Source: Protopterus annectens (Eukaryota > Chordata > Ceratodontiformes > Protopteridae). Taken from it: a DNA stretch of 64,000 nucleotides. The stretch is from assembly GCF_019279795.1 (NCBI RefSeq), contig NC_056725.1, positions 1,610,693,594 through 1,610,757,593 on the forward strand. The letters are read 5' to 3'. Positions 35,585-47,320 of this stretch are shown piece after piece. The position numbers were made by a program, and so were the translations under genes. The notes under the pieces are model-generated. The model made no database searches. It was not told where the DNA came from and saw nothing but the letters and a program-made list of their open reading frames with translations. Positions within the stretch are counted from its first letter, which is position 1; the number at the start of each line of letters is the position of its first letter.

Positions 35585-37515
35585 GGTAGTGTATGGATTA
35601 TTATATAATATTTGTAATGTCTTGATGAATTCTTGCGGTATATTAAAAAATGGTAAGATATGAAATAAAAATGTTATGTTCACTCTATCAAAGGCTTTTT
35701 GTGCATCAATAATGAGAGCATACAAATTTAAGTTCTTCTGATTGGCATAAGAGATTAACGTATGTAGAGTTAAAGTATTGTCATAAGTTTGCCTCAAAGT
35801 TAAAAAACCCGTTTGTTCATTTGAAATTATAAACTTCATTATTTTCTTCAGTCTGTTAGCTAAAATAGTAGTCATAATTTTAGTATCAATATTTAAGAGT
35901 GAAATAGGCCTATAATTATCCAGGTTTTGGTGATCCGAATTTTCTTTACGTATTAAAATAGTTTTGGATGCATTAAAATGAGGGTCATTGATTTTATTGT
36001 TAATAATATAGTTAAAAGTGTATGCTAGTATTTTCACAATCATATCACTAAACGTTTTGTAAAACTCAGAAGTAAGACCATCTGGACCTCGGCGTCTTAT
36101 GTGATTTTAACTTGTTTATTGTTGTTGATATTTCTTCGGTAGAAATTGGTTTGGTTAAATCTCTATGGAAATTGTCTTCTAATTTCGGAAAATTAATTTG
36201 TTGAATAAAATCCTCATTAGTCTCATTTATACGAAACTCATCTAGCTCACCATAAATTTGCAAGTAAATCAATTCAAAGGAATTAACAATATCTTCAGAT
36301 CTCGTATAAATTGTATCATTGTAAAGTATTTCAGTAATTTGAGAGGGAGATTTAGATTGGTTAATAATTCGAGCTAAAGCCCTAGATGGCGTTTGAGTAT
36401 GATTAGCATATCTAGCCATCATTTTGGTTTCATGAAATGATAAAATATTATTTTGATTCAGGAAAAGATCTTTCTGACATTTAAATAATTCTGTTTCTGT
36501 TTGTGTGTTATGATTTTGCCTTAATTCCTGATCTAACGAATTTATTTTAGCCTCTAAGATTTGTTCGTCTTTGAGCTGGATTTTTTTATAATGAGAGGCT
36601 TTTTGAAGGAAAACCCCCCCTTACCTGAGCTTTAGTTACCGCCCATTCAATATCAGTTATATGTTGATGTTTAAGTAATCTATCCAGTGCAGAATTTAAA
36701 ATTTCTTGAATTTCCTTGATTATTTCTTTTTTATTTAACAAATTTGGATTTAAGGACCAATTATAACTCCTGTGTATTCTACTATTTCTAAGATCTTTGG
36801 CAAAACTTAATGACATTTTTGAATGATCTGATAGATAATGAGCATGTATGGATACTATGGGATCATAATTAATCAATGTTTCCGAGATTAGAAAAAAGTC
36901 TATTCTAGACCACATTTTGTGACAAGTTGAGTAGAATGTAAAACTATTTGTGTTAAAAAGGTTGTTTGTATATTTAAAGGGGACATATAACTTAAATTCA
37001 TGTTTGAGCTCACTTAATGTTGTTACTACTTGACTATTAAATGACTTTGTGTGCTAGATTTGTCTAACTTAGGATTCGGATAAGCATTCCAGTCACCCCC
37101 TATAATTATGTAGTGACTAGTATATTTATTTAAAATAGGATACAGTGATGCTAAGAATGATTGTTGATTCTTACATGGTGCATATATATTGAGAAGTATA
37201 ATGGGTTTATCATAAAGAGTGGAAGAAATAATCACGTAGCACCACCTACCTTCTTTATCAGTTTTAGAATCCAAACTTTTCCCTTGAAACTGATTTTTTT
37301 ATAATTATCGCTACTCCCGCACTATTAGTTTTACCTTCTGAGGTAATAATTTCTCTTATCCATTTCTTTTTCTTTATTTCTATCCATTGTTCATTAGTCA
37401 AATGAGTTTCTTGAAGTAATATAAAACACACCCTAGCCTGCAAAAATAAATGAAGCAACAATTTCCTCTTTTTCAAGTTCTGGAGCCCCTTAATATTCCA
37501 AGAATCTATACCCAC
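33871..37515 (-). pseudogene. L1 ORF2 (endonuclease-reverse transcriptase), broken
   Basis: Read from 37515: SWNIKGLQNLKKRKLL and LLQETHLTNEQW (endonuclease, catalytic Glu kept), IIIGGDWNAYPNP (about 37100, catalytic Asp/Asn kept), SRIDFFLIS and HYLSDHSKMSL (36910-36800, catalytic Asp/His kept). RT motifs follow: NYRPISLLNIDTKI (35950), TGFLTLRQTYDN (35810), LIIDAQKAFDRVN (motif A, 35710), GTRQDCPLSPLLFNLYLEPL (motif B, 35480) and FADDLNVY (motif C, 35350). The C-terminal frame is open for 439 aa (35190-33871) and ends with the zinc-knuckle-like CTYCKNETADLLHMFWSCK. Breaks: frame changes near 37270, 36915, 36095 and 35205, and the (TA)n run at 35520-35579 between motifs A and B. All catalytic residues survive, so decay is recent. 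Confidence 0.9.
35518..35579. repeat. (TA)n expansion inside L1 ORF2
   Basis: About 30 TA units between the YNNPYTTL and QNGTRQDCPLSP segments of the RT. It probably grew from a short TA run in the coding sequence; it shifts and stops the frame. Confidence 0.95.
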
Positions 37516-39126
37516 ATTCTAAAAAATTCCTTTTCTGTTGGTATTCTTGAACTCGTAGATAATGAATTACAAGCAATATAGAGTTAAACAGAAATGTTTT
37601 GTGAAAGCATTCTTGAAATTCCGTCCCATACCATTGTCTACCCACTATACCGCTGGACCAGGAATAGTATAGGTCTTTAACTACGTTAAACATTTTAAAA
37701 ATTTGGGGTATAAATAAGTAACTATTATAAAACTTTACATCTAGAAAAAATAGAACATGGGATGGACCTATATATAGAACAACTATGTCTACAAAGCCTA
37801 ATCTACCCATTCCCTTTAAAACACCATTAATCCTCTACACCTCTTGCCATTGTAGTTAAAGGAGCGCCAGAGCAAAACTGCACAAGAAAATATACTATTG
37901 TTGTCCTTTGGTTCCATAGGAACACCCTCATTTATCTGGCAATAAAATTTAGGACACTATTTAAACATTAATTCTTAGCTAAATTAAACCATAGTGTTTC
38001 TAAAATAACCAATGAGCTTGTTTTATCTTAGTTTATAAATGTAACTGCACTTCAGCCAATAAAACAGAATGAGACATAAACATCAGATATTTGACATTAA
38101 ACAACTTAGGTTCACATTTGGAAAAACTTTCTACCACCTACAGAAAAAATCTTAACCAATTAGTAAATCTAAACAAGTGCAAATGTACATACATTTAAAT
38201 AATTATAGAGATAACCTGTGTGATCCTGACAGATACCCTAAACCTGAATAAACAAGTCTTCAGAATATGTTTGGAAACTTAATATCCACTGTACATATGA
38301 TACATGTTAACAAAACTATATGTCTGTTTAACCTCTAGCAATTTTAAGTTAGCTTTTATGGTTTAATCTAGTAATAAGAAAGAAATGTCACCACAGAGAA
38401 ATCCCAAACATCACCAATATAAGCCCATTATATAGTATTGTAAATTATATAAATTCCTGTACTAAGGTTAATAACAAAGATTAAATATATGGGAAATTAA
38501 ACCTATAAATGGAAAATATATATGCGTACTAATTAAAATACAATATGTGATTACAGCTAGGTAAATTATTATAATGAGTTCCCTATCTCCTTTTTATTGA
38601 AAGACTTACAAACTCAGATCTGTTTTGTATGTACAGTTATGTCATATGTATATTTAAGCACATTATGTCTTTACCTTGGTGTTTACTAAACATAATAAAA
38701 AATAAGGGGCTAGTGTTGTGTGAATTAAGATCTTACCAGCACTAAATAGGTTTAATATACAAAAATGTCACATTTAAAACAGTCCTGGAACCTTTTCGTT
38801 GAATTTGCGACACTCTAGAGTGACTGACAGCTTCGCAAAGGGGGACCCTTTATTCTGACAGACTTCCGCAAGTGCCACATCAATAATACGTCCTCAGAAG
38901 CATCTAAACCATTTCGGGACCATTCGTGGGACATTTCGACATTGTGGAGGCTGTAAAACTTTGGAAATGGCCCAGTGTGCGTAGATAACACCAAAAGAAG
39001 GTCGTATCTGTTGTAAAAAATGGCCTATAGCTACAAAAAGACAAACAAAGCAAATATCAGACCTCAACATGGAGTACAATGTGAATCTGACCTTGGATAG
39101 CCTGCCAGGCCCATCGGAATATCACT
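37516..39126. other. Long inter-ORF region of the L1, partly CpG-bearing
   Basis: L1 elements usually have a short gap between ORF1 and ORF2; here it is 1.6 kb. From 37516 to about 38780 the DNA is AT-rich with no recognisable protein, though the last part before ORF2 keeps a 106-aa open frame on - (37810-37490). From about 38790 to 39126 the base make-up changes: a dozen or so CpGs occur in a window otherwise poor in them. I see no target duplication around either part, so I cannot say whether this is an insertion or a trait of the family. Confidence 0.5.
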
Positions 39127-39143
39127 CTATGTCTCAAAAGCAG
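39069..39143 (+). other. Exon-like segment: ATG, 25 codons, splice-donor match
   Basis: On +, antisense to the L1, an ATG at 39069 opens 25 codons (MEYNVNLTLDSLPG, then PSEYHSMSQKQ). The frame ends exactly at CAG before GTAAGC, a strong splice-donor match. The upstream 280 bp is the CpG-bearing part of the inter-ORF gap, as a 5' exon or promoter would be. I do not recognise the peptide. A short frame beside a GTAAGC can arise by chance, so this is only a candidate. Confidence 0.2.
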
Positions 39144-40017
39144 GTAAGCTTTTAAAAATCACCAGAAAGATCGTTTTTGCTTCTTTTTTTGTTGCAACTG
39201 AATGTCTAGACCCATGCACTGTAAATATTAATGTATTTGGGTATTTCATTTGGAATTTTATTTGTTTTTCAATGAGAAACTTGCAGTAGGGAGATAATAG
39301 CTGTCTGGCTTGCCTAATCTGCAGAGGCAGGTCCTGAGCCAAGGAAATTATATTGTTTTGCCACATAATAGAGCCCCCATTTTTTTTTACAGTTAGTAAT
39401 ATTTTGTTTACATCTTGAAAGTTTAGAATTTTTGCATAAACAGGTCGTGGCATGTTGGAAGCTTGTGATTCCCTCAGGGCTCTGTGTGCTCGCTCTATTA
39501 TTATTTGTTGTGCTGTTACTGAGTCACTGAATAATGCTGTGAATATTTGCATGATTGATGGAATTAAATCATTGTATTGAACAGATTCCGGTATTCCTCT
39601 GATGATTATATTATTTCTCCTAGACCTCGCCTCTAGGTCAATGATTTTGGCTTGCATAGAATGAATGTCCTGTTCGTGTGACTCAGCTTTTTTGGCTAGC
39701 AGTGCTATTTTATCTTCATTCTCAGTAATTCGAGCATCATTTTTGTCCATTCTTTCCAGAATTTGACTGCAAAAAATTCCAAATGATTGCACTTGATTAG
39801 ATAGTTCTTTGATCGCATCTTGCATGGGAAGTAAAGCTGCTTTAATATCCTCCATGTTTGCCATTTGCTCCGGTTTATTTTTATTCCCTGATTTTAAAAG
39901 TTCCTGTTGTTTTGTAATTTTCTGTCTTTTCGAATTTAAATCTTTTTCCGGCGATAAAAGTTCAGAAAGTTTAGTTTTTGAAGTTGTTGCGTCCATATGT
40001 TTTTCTTCGTTTGACAT
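39127..40017 (-). CDS. L1 ORF1 protein, intact (296 aa)
   Basis: An RNA-binding nucleic-acid chaperone that coats L1 RNA. The frame is open from ATG to stop. The charged N-terminus (residues 1-51) is followed by a long coiled coil (about 52-134) with regular hydrophobic spacing. The RRM begins at about 135 with RRNNIIIRGIPE and includes IIIERAHRALRESQ, the ERAHR signature of L1 ORF1 RRMs. The C-terminal domain follows (KFQMKYPNTLIFTVHGSRHS, then TKKEAKTIFL). Its length is close to that of known L1 ORF1 proteins. It is the only clearly intact protein of a known family in the window. It lies upstream of the broken ORF2 on the same strand. Domain identity is certain; present expression is not known. 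Confidence 0.9.
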   Translation of the reverse strand: MSNEEKHMDATTSKTKLSELLSPEKDLNSKRQKITKQQELLKSGNKNKPEQMANMEDIKAALLPMQDAIKELSNQVQSFGIFCSQILERMDKNDARITENEDKIALLAKKAESHEQDIHSMQAKIIDLEARSRRNNIIIRGIPESVQYNDLIPSIMQIFTALFSDSVTAQQIIIERAHRALRESQASNMPRPVYAKILNFQDVNKILLTVKKNGGSIMWQNNIISLAQDLPLQIRQARQLLSPYCKFLIEKQIKFQMKYPNTLIFTVHGSRHSVATKKEAKTIFLVIFKSLPAFET

Positions 40018-40324
40018 CCTAGATCAACAAAGAAACTTGGTGTAAGATCAGTGTAGTTAGGTCAGTATTCCTGAGCACACGGTTCCTTTGTTTGAGACTC
40101 TCTTCAGAGACAAAAGATCTGTTGTAATCCTGCCTGATTAGTTTGCTTTTTAGTTCCGATCACCTCCTGTATGATATTTGGTTGAAGTTATAGTTGTTTT
40201 CTTTAGATTTTCTGTGAAAAAGAACATTAAATAAATCCTCAGGGTTAGATTTTCTTCTGATGGTATGGAGAGCTGTAGATTAGTGGTGTTCACAGAACGG
40301 CAGCCATCTTTGAATCATGATACA

Positions 40325-40396
40325 GTCTGATATTCATATTGCACATGTATGGTGTGATGACTCACTCCTGACTATTGCACATTTAGAAATTAACAG
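40325..40396 (-). mobile_element. Continuation of the LINE 3' element beyond the L1
   Basis: After the second ATGATACA the sequence on - includes GTGCAATAGTCAGGAGTG and TGTGCAATATGAATATC. By position it is the other part of the LINE tail at 33278-33566, cut by the L1. It ends at CTAAG (40397-40401), which pairs with 33273-33277. Confidence 0.5.
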
Positions 40397-42868
40397 CTAA
40401 GAAATCAGGCTAACTATACCAGGTACTGAAGCAGTTTGGCAGAGTGATTACTATAGCTGATACTTCATAGCAAGTGGCATATTGATCTAATTATTTGCAG
40501 CCATGCCTGGCATTCAAGTTCAGCAGCCTTATGAACAGAGGGAAGAAGCACCTTTTTCAGTCTAGATGTTTTGCAGTGTAAGCTGCAATACTGCCTGGAC
40601 AAGGAAAGGCAGAAGAAGCACATGCCACGGGCAGGGTTAGTGATAACCTGGCAAAACATCAAGTCCTCATAAACCCTGAGAACACTGCTACCTGTGCAGA
40701 ACTGTTCAACGAAACCATATACAAGCATGTTATAGCTGCATAGAGGCAGCTGTACCCACCAAGAAGAAGTACAGAACTAACTCAAAGAACAAGCCACCCT
40801 GGTGCAATCACAGAATCAATAGGCTGTGTAACAGAAGGAAGAAAATCATGGCAAAAATTAGGAGGTGCATCACCCAGCAGGATAAAAGTACTGTCATCAA
40901 ACTGAACAAATAATTCAGATGACAAAGTCTACCAAAGCCATATTTGAGGTAATTTGACCTCCAAGACCAAGTTAACCACAAGGCATTCTTTAGCTACTAT
41001 GTCTGCAGTCTGAAAGGCAATACACATTTGTGTGCAGAGCTCATTTCAAATGGAGCCACCTGTACTAAGCCAGAAGATATAGCACTCCTCCTGGCTGACA
41101 AATTCATCTCCAACTTTACCTCTCTGTCCCCCTCAACCTTTCCTCAGGAAATGCCATCAAATATAACTCCCCCTGCTATCACTAGGGAAAAGGTCATCAA
41201 TACTCTCTCTCTAAGACCAAGAACACTGCATCAATGGGCCCAGACAATATCCCAGGATGCCTTCTAATTAGAATAAAACATGACATATCAGGCCCTCTGG
41301 AATTGTTACTTATCTGTAGCCTCCAAACAGGCTTCATGCCTCATGAATAGAGAACAGCAACAGTCATCCCTCTGCACAAAGGTGGGCCATCGACAGATCC
41401 TGGAAACTGTATGCCCATAAGTCTCACTTGTCTTATATGCAAAACCATGGAATGAATTATCATGAAAATGATCAATAGTGATATAGTAAACATCCAGACA
41501 CTTGAACCAACCCAATTTGGTTTCGTCAAGGGTAGGTTATGCTTACTCAACTTTATATACTTCTTTGAGAAGGTCACCAAAGCAAAGGATGATGGCAAAA
41601 TAGTTCACACTCTCTATCTTGATCTGTCCAAGACATTTGTCTCAATAACCCACTCAGGATGTTAGGCAGAAACCCGTATGTCACCCAGTGGATTACCAAT
41701 TGGCAGACAGGACTCAGAAAGTTAGAACTGGGGAGTTCACCTCTACAAAGAGGCCAGTTACAAGTGGTGTCTCTCAGGGATTGGTTCTTGGATCACTCCT
41801 TTTTGGCATTTACTTATCTGAAGTCAAGACCAAAGTTAGTGGTCTCTGGCTGACTAAATTTGCCTATGATTACACATTAGGAGCTGTCATTGAATCCCAC
41901 ACTTACAATTGTTCTCCAGGAGGGGCCGACACAGACAAACAATTGGTGTCAGAGTCATGGGCTAAAACTAAATGCCAAGAAATGCATAATAGTAGCCTTT
42001 GAGAAGTCATCCATCCCTGGTAACTGTCATATTGACAGCACACCCCTTAGAGTTGACCTAGTAGTCAGGGACTTAGGGACACACATAGACAGTAATCTAG
42101 TCTTTGACGATCCCGTCTCTCCAGTAGTGAGGACATCATTCTATGTTGCACAACTTATAAACAAAGGTATGGCACCTAATTCTGAGGAAGTAATTGTTCC
42201 AGTGTATTTGGCATTCATCAGACCTATCATAGAGTACAGAGCCACCTTTCATTTGTACCTAACCAGGCATATCCAACAACTGAAATGTCCACAGAGGTTC
42301 ATCACTAAAAGTATACAGGGCATAAGTAACATGTTTTATGCAGACCACCCCAAGGCCCTGTCTCTGTATTCTGTCTCTACAGGCTGTTGAGGAGAAATTG
42401 ATGCCTGGCTTACAGGGCATTGTCAGACCCTACTCAGATGGACCTCCTGCATATCCACAAAATAAACAGCACTAGAATTACTCATTCTAAGGCCTTAAAC
42501 CTTTTCTGTAATATAAATAGGACCTGCTGGAGTGATAGGTATGTATCCCAGAGACTACCCTGTCTATGGAACAAGCTCTCCATCCATGTGAAGCAGAATT
42601 CCTCCCTAACCTAATTCAAGTGTAACTTGGACAGTGGGATGGGGAACAGAAAATTCCTGCATGGTTTGGAACCTAAGTCTATAATGAACACAGGCAGCCT
42701 GTAAATGGTTCGTCTTTGAGGCCCCTGCTTGTAAATGTTTCACCTCCCAGGCCTCTGCTTACACTTATCTAGGGTACCAGAACATGACAGAGATTTGGGA
42801 TGCATGGCTAGGATTATAAAGGCCCTTATGGCCTTTAGCCTATTAAACACATATGAACCTATGATAGT
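40397..42868 (+). mobile_element. CR1 LINE, 3' half (reverse transcriptase to 3' end)
   Basis: It resumes the CR1 of 31310-33277 in ORF2: RNQANYTRY near 40400, against SKANFMLL in the better copy, then AELFNETIYKHV (40695) and CSLKGNTHLCAELISNGATC (41005). RT: LEPTQFGFVKGRLCLLNFI (41500), LYLDLSKTFVSI (41610, motif A, catalytic first Asp kept), RPVTSGVSQGLVLGSLLFGI (41750, motif B) and LTKFAYDYTLGA (41850, where FADDC/T has become FAYDY). Later: SHGLKLNAKKCIIVAFEKSS, VVRDLGTHIDSNLVFDD, AFIRPIIEYRATFHLYLTRH and LWNKLSIHVKQNSSLT (to about 42610). The 3' end is GGCCCTTATGGCCTTTAGCC, then ATATGAACCTATGA, with the CTATGAAC unit typical of these copies. An extra stretch of about 230 bp (40445-40675) does not match the better copy and may be another insertion. 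Confidence 0.85.
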
Positions 42869-43742
<874 letters not shown>

Positions 43743-44049
43743 TGCATTCTTGCATGTGCTTGTGTCTGTCTGCATTTCTATTTTGCACTTAGCTTCAGTG
43801 AGTGAACATGTGGAACATGCATAACACTGTATGCTATGACAGTCACACCAGTATCCCCTTTTGCACTTTACTAAGGATTTGTTCTGACATCATCTTACTA
43901 AGCAGCAAAGTCCTACTGGCAGCACTGCAAAAAGTTCAGCCTAGGCTTGCTTGTTGATGAACTGCAGTGTACTGTCCTCCAGCATCACCTGCACAAGGTT
44001 GTGGTTTGGATTTGGTTTCTTCATGTGCTTTGCACTATATTTTCATGTG

Positions 44050-44050
44050 A

Positions 44051-44118
<68 letters not shown>

Positions 44119-44312
44119 TTGTGCATGTGTGTGTGATTGTGCGTGTGTGTGAGGGTGTGTGTGAGTGCGCGCATGTGTGTGTGTGTGCGTGTGTGTGGGT
44201 GTGTGTATGTGATTGAGTGGTGCTTGTGTGTGTGTGTGATTGCACGCGTGTGTGTGATTGAGCATGCGCGCGTGTGTGTCTGTGTGTGTGTTTGTGTGTG
44301 TGTGGTTGTGCA

Positions 44313-44368
<56 letters not shown>
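44050..44368. repeat. Compound TG-rich microsatellite
   Basis: TG runs broken by GTGATTGTGCATG, GTGAGTGCGCGCATG and GTGCACGCACG variants, ending in a clean TG tract. The internal CG-containing variants make it a purine-pyrimidine alternating block over about 300 bp. No coding meaning. Confidence 0.95.
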
Positions 44369-44371
<3 letters not shown>

Positions 44372-44696
44372 TTGAATACATGTACACCTATATTAATTAT
44401 TGTTACTGTATGCACAGTTATATAAATCTGTCTCTTTGTATATGGATGGAGCAACATTTACTTGAAGGAACCCTTGTGCATGAAGTGCTTTTTGTCTAGA
44501 ACTGACATCCAGAATAACTGTTGAACTGCAACCGTAGTGGCTGTAAAGTTAGTTGAGGTACTACACTCAAATCGTTTCCTTCATACAGAATCCAATTATC
44601 TCTGAATCATGTTAGCACAGTGAGCTCCTTCATAATGTCACCGGCCACATTTTGTTCACTAATTCATTTCCTCTGAAGCCTTTATATCCCAGTATT
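44369..44696. other. No gene seen
   Basis: Spacer between the compound TG repeat and the CR1-derived 8-bp array. Nothing recognisable. Confidence 0.5.
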
Positions 44697-46165
44697 TATA
44701 GGATCATAGGTACATAGGTACATAGGTACAGAGGGAGGTACATAGGTACATAGGTACAGAGGTACATAGGTACATAGGTACAGAGGGAGGTACATAGGTA
44801 CATAGGTACATAGGTACATAGGTACATAGGTACATAGGTACATAGGTACATAGGTACATAGGTACATAGGTACATAGGTATATAGTAAGCTAATGACCAC
44901 TATGCCTCATATAAACTTAGCCATACAACACAAATGTGAGCAATAAATTTGATTTATACAAGTGGTGATTTATCGACTGCCTTTGTTCATCAGAGATATA
45001 GCTGCCAGACCAGGGGCTGGAATTCGAATTACCCATCCATTAGTCCAAGTTGCACTTAAAAAGGGTTAGGAAGGAACTCTGCTTCACATGAATAGGGAGC
45101 CTGTTCCAGAGAATGTAAATTCTCTGAGAAACATATTTGTCTCTCAACATGTCCTGTTTATGTTGCAAGCAAAAATTAAGTATTTTGGTAAAGTAGTTCT
45201 GACGATATTTGTTTTGTGGATGTGCAAAAGGCTCATCAAAATAGTATCTCGAGATACCTTTTATGGCAAGCAAAGATCACTTCTCAGCAGTTTATATCAT
45301 ATAAATTAAAAAGACAGAGTTTTGAGGCAGTCAGCATAGGACATTTTGCTTACTCCCTGTAATGTTCTTATAATGTCTGTGGACATTCCAGTTGTTGCAT
45401 TTGTCTGGTCAGATACATACCAAGAGGAACATTATAATCTATACTGGGTCTGATGAGGGTTGAGTACAGTGGCATGATGACCTCCCTGGACCTAGATGCA
45501 TTGTTTTTACTTATAAGTTGAGCAACATGAAAGGATTTTCTTACTAAGCTGGATACATGTTGGTCAAAGGCTATGTCACTATCTACATGAGTTTGCAGAT
45601 CCTTTACCAGTGAATCAACTTTTAGGGTTGTTTTATTGATAATGTAATTACCCAGGATGGCCGACTTCCCAAAAGGTATTATAATGCATTTCTTGATATT
45701 GAGTTTTAAGCCATGGCTCTGGCACCAAGCATTTGTCTGTGTTACACCTTCCTGAAGGGTTTTCTGGCCTTGACCTCTAAGAAGTAGATGTCAAAGATGA
45801 GTGGGCTAAGCACAAAGCCTTGAGGCACAACAGTGGTAACCAGCCTCTTTGTGGAGGTGGTGTCACTGATCTTAATCTCTTAGGTCCTATTTGTGAGCCA
45901 GTTAGCTAGTTAGTTAAGTTGTGTTAGAAAAGGGTTTATGTCTAATTCTGTAAATCTGTTGACAATACCCAAGTGGGTTATTGTATGAAATGCTTTAGCC
46001 AGATCAAGGTAGGAAGTATGCACTGCTTTCCCTCATGCATTGTCTCAGTGACCTTTTCAAAGACATCCACCACCTTCATTAATCATGACCTTCCTTTCAC
46101 AATGCCAAATTGGGATGGATCCAGTGCCTAGTGGTCTGCTATATCCTTGCAAGGCAAAGTAATAA
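44697..46165 (-). mobile_element. CR1 LINE, 3' part, with expanded terminal repeat
   Basis: On -, from about 46150 the copy reads ALDPSQFGIVKGRS, HTSYLDLAKAFHTITHLGIV (motif A), LTQLN*LANWLTNRT and TTVVPQGFVLSPLIFDIYFL (motif B). The region around motif C is then deleted, followed by broken C-terminal blocks. It ends with DKYVSQRIYILWNRLPIHVK and SFLTLFKCNLD (45130-45040). The 3' end runs into the 8-bp array at 44699-44880. The 5' part is missing from 46165. Inactive. Confidence 0.85.
44699..44880. repeat. Tandem array of 8-bp unit GGTACATA grown from the CR1 3' end
   Basis: About 22 units, mostly TACATAGG, with a variant TACAGAGG and twice a TACAGAGGGAGG. On the element's strand the unit is CTATGTAC, one base away from CTATGAAC at the 3' ends of the CR1 copies ending at 42868, 54594 and 62141, which have only about two units. 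The array occupies exactly the 3' terminal position of the CR1, so it is an expanded CR1 terminal repeat. Confidence 0.9.
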
Positions 46166-46296
46166 TCCAAGTACAATGCATTGTTCTTAGCAATATTCTA
46201 TATTAAGCATTTAAAGATATTAACTGAAAATAACCATGTTGTACCTATATTATAATTTAGATATTAATTGCAATAGTTTAGACATTACATGAAACA

Positions 46297-46378
46297 AATG
46301 TGGGAAGCAAGGACAGACTTTTCCACACACTTGAGATGGAGGATGTAGACTGGCTATGTATTAAACAGAAGATAGAAG
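46297..46378 (-). repeat. SINE fragment (same family as 47075-47320)
   Basis: On - it reads ACATAGCCAGTCTACATCCT, CCATCTCAAGTGTGTGG and AAAAGTCTGTCCTTGCTT, matching 47160-47215 on + with few differences. It is followed on the + side by an (AT)n(GT)n microsatellite. Confidence 0.7.
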
Positions 46379-46384
46379 ACTCAC

Positions 46385-46388
<4 letters not shown>

Positions 46389-46480
<92 letters not shown>

Positions 46481-46481
46481 A
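46389..46481. repeat. (AT)n(GT)n compound microsatellite
   Basis: About 28 AT units followed by about 13 GT units, bordering the SINE fragment at 46297-46378. Confidence 0.95.
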
Positions 46482-47074
46482 TTTGTAAACCATTGTCCAC
46501 CTACAATGCTAACAAAATGCCACTTGATGTAGAAAACACATACTAATCTAGCTGTACTAGTCATTTCTTTAACTTAAATTCTTTGTCAAACCTCAGTGTT
46601 GCATTATTCTTTACACCTGTGACAATGTGTACTGTCAGACATCACAAATTACAAAGCCTGTCAGAAGAATGCATTTGCCTTGCCTTTACAAGTGTTGGTA
46701 TTTAATTCTCTTACAATGTAAGAGCTGCCTTAAGTGCTTTCGCTCAGTTTATATTGTTAGAAAAGGAATTCTCAACATCATGGCATTAACGGGTGTCATA
46801 TTTTATTTCTGTCATACAACACTGCTTGAATAACGTGTGAATCTAAAGATATATTGATTTAATGTGATGTAATGTAAGCTATTTCTCTCAAAAAATACAG
46901 AAACAAACACTGCAATACTTAGTGTTAGAATTGGTGCAATACGTACATCACATTTAGTTTATGTCTCAGCATATAACTTTTTCTGTGGCTCTGTGTATTA
47001 ATGCAGTAAGTTGTGAACAGAAGCAGGGGTAATGCATCGTGTGAATCTAGATTGCAGATAGTTTTAAGGCTGGA
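46482..47074. other. No gene seen
   Basis: AT-rich spacer between two copies of the same SINE family. No recognisable coding sequence. Confidence 0.5.
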
Positions 47075-47320
47075 ATTTGGGGCAGCGGATAAAGTTGCGA
47101 GTTTTTTTGCCTCTGATTCAAGGTTTTATTCCCACACCCCTCTCTTGTTTGTTTAATTACATAGCCAGTCTATGTCCTCCATCTCACATGTCTGGAAAAG
47201 TCTGTCCTTGCTTTCTGTGTAAGATTGAGCAAGTCACAACCCAGACATTGCACCCAGGTCAGCCCTGAAAAGGGGTTATATGTCCGGTAGAACTAACTGG
47301 TATTTATTTTATCTGTTTAT
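47070..47320 (+). repeat. tRNA-derived SINE, second family
   Basis: On +, TTTGGGGCAGCGGATAAAGT is box A-like and, about 45 bases on, AAGGTTTTATTCCCACACC is box B-like; between them TTTGCCTCTGATTCAAGG keeps a tRNA-like layout. The body includes AGCCAGTCTATGTCCTCC and GAAAAGTCTGTCCTTGC. It has nothing in common with the head of the 7848, 12953 and 52064 SINEs. A partial second copy lies at 46297-46378. Confidence 0.65.

Larger units (their letters stand above)
33575..40316 (-). mobile_element. Near full-length L1 LINE (6.7 kb)
   Basis: The element is complete from the 5' UTR (starting near 40316) through ORF1 (40017-39127), an unusually long inter-ORF region and ORF2 (37515-33871) to a short 3' UTR and an A-rich tail (poly(T) at 33578-33585 on +). 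ATGATACA at 33567-33574 and 40317-40324 is an 8-bp target-site duplication. The host sequence on either side joins into one LINE tail (33278-33566 plus 40325-40396). ORF2 has several frameshifts and a (TA)n expansion, so it cannot act alone. Confidence 0.9.

Noticed and set aside
39069..39143. Naming the exon-like segment as a known host gene
   Set aside because: I do not recognise the 25-residue peptide and cannot search; it is reported only as a candidate.
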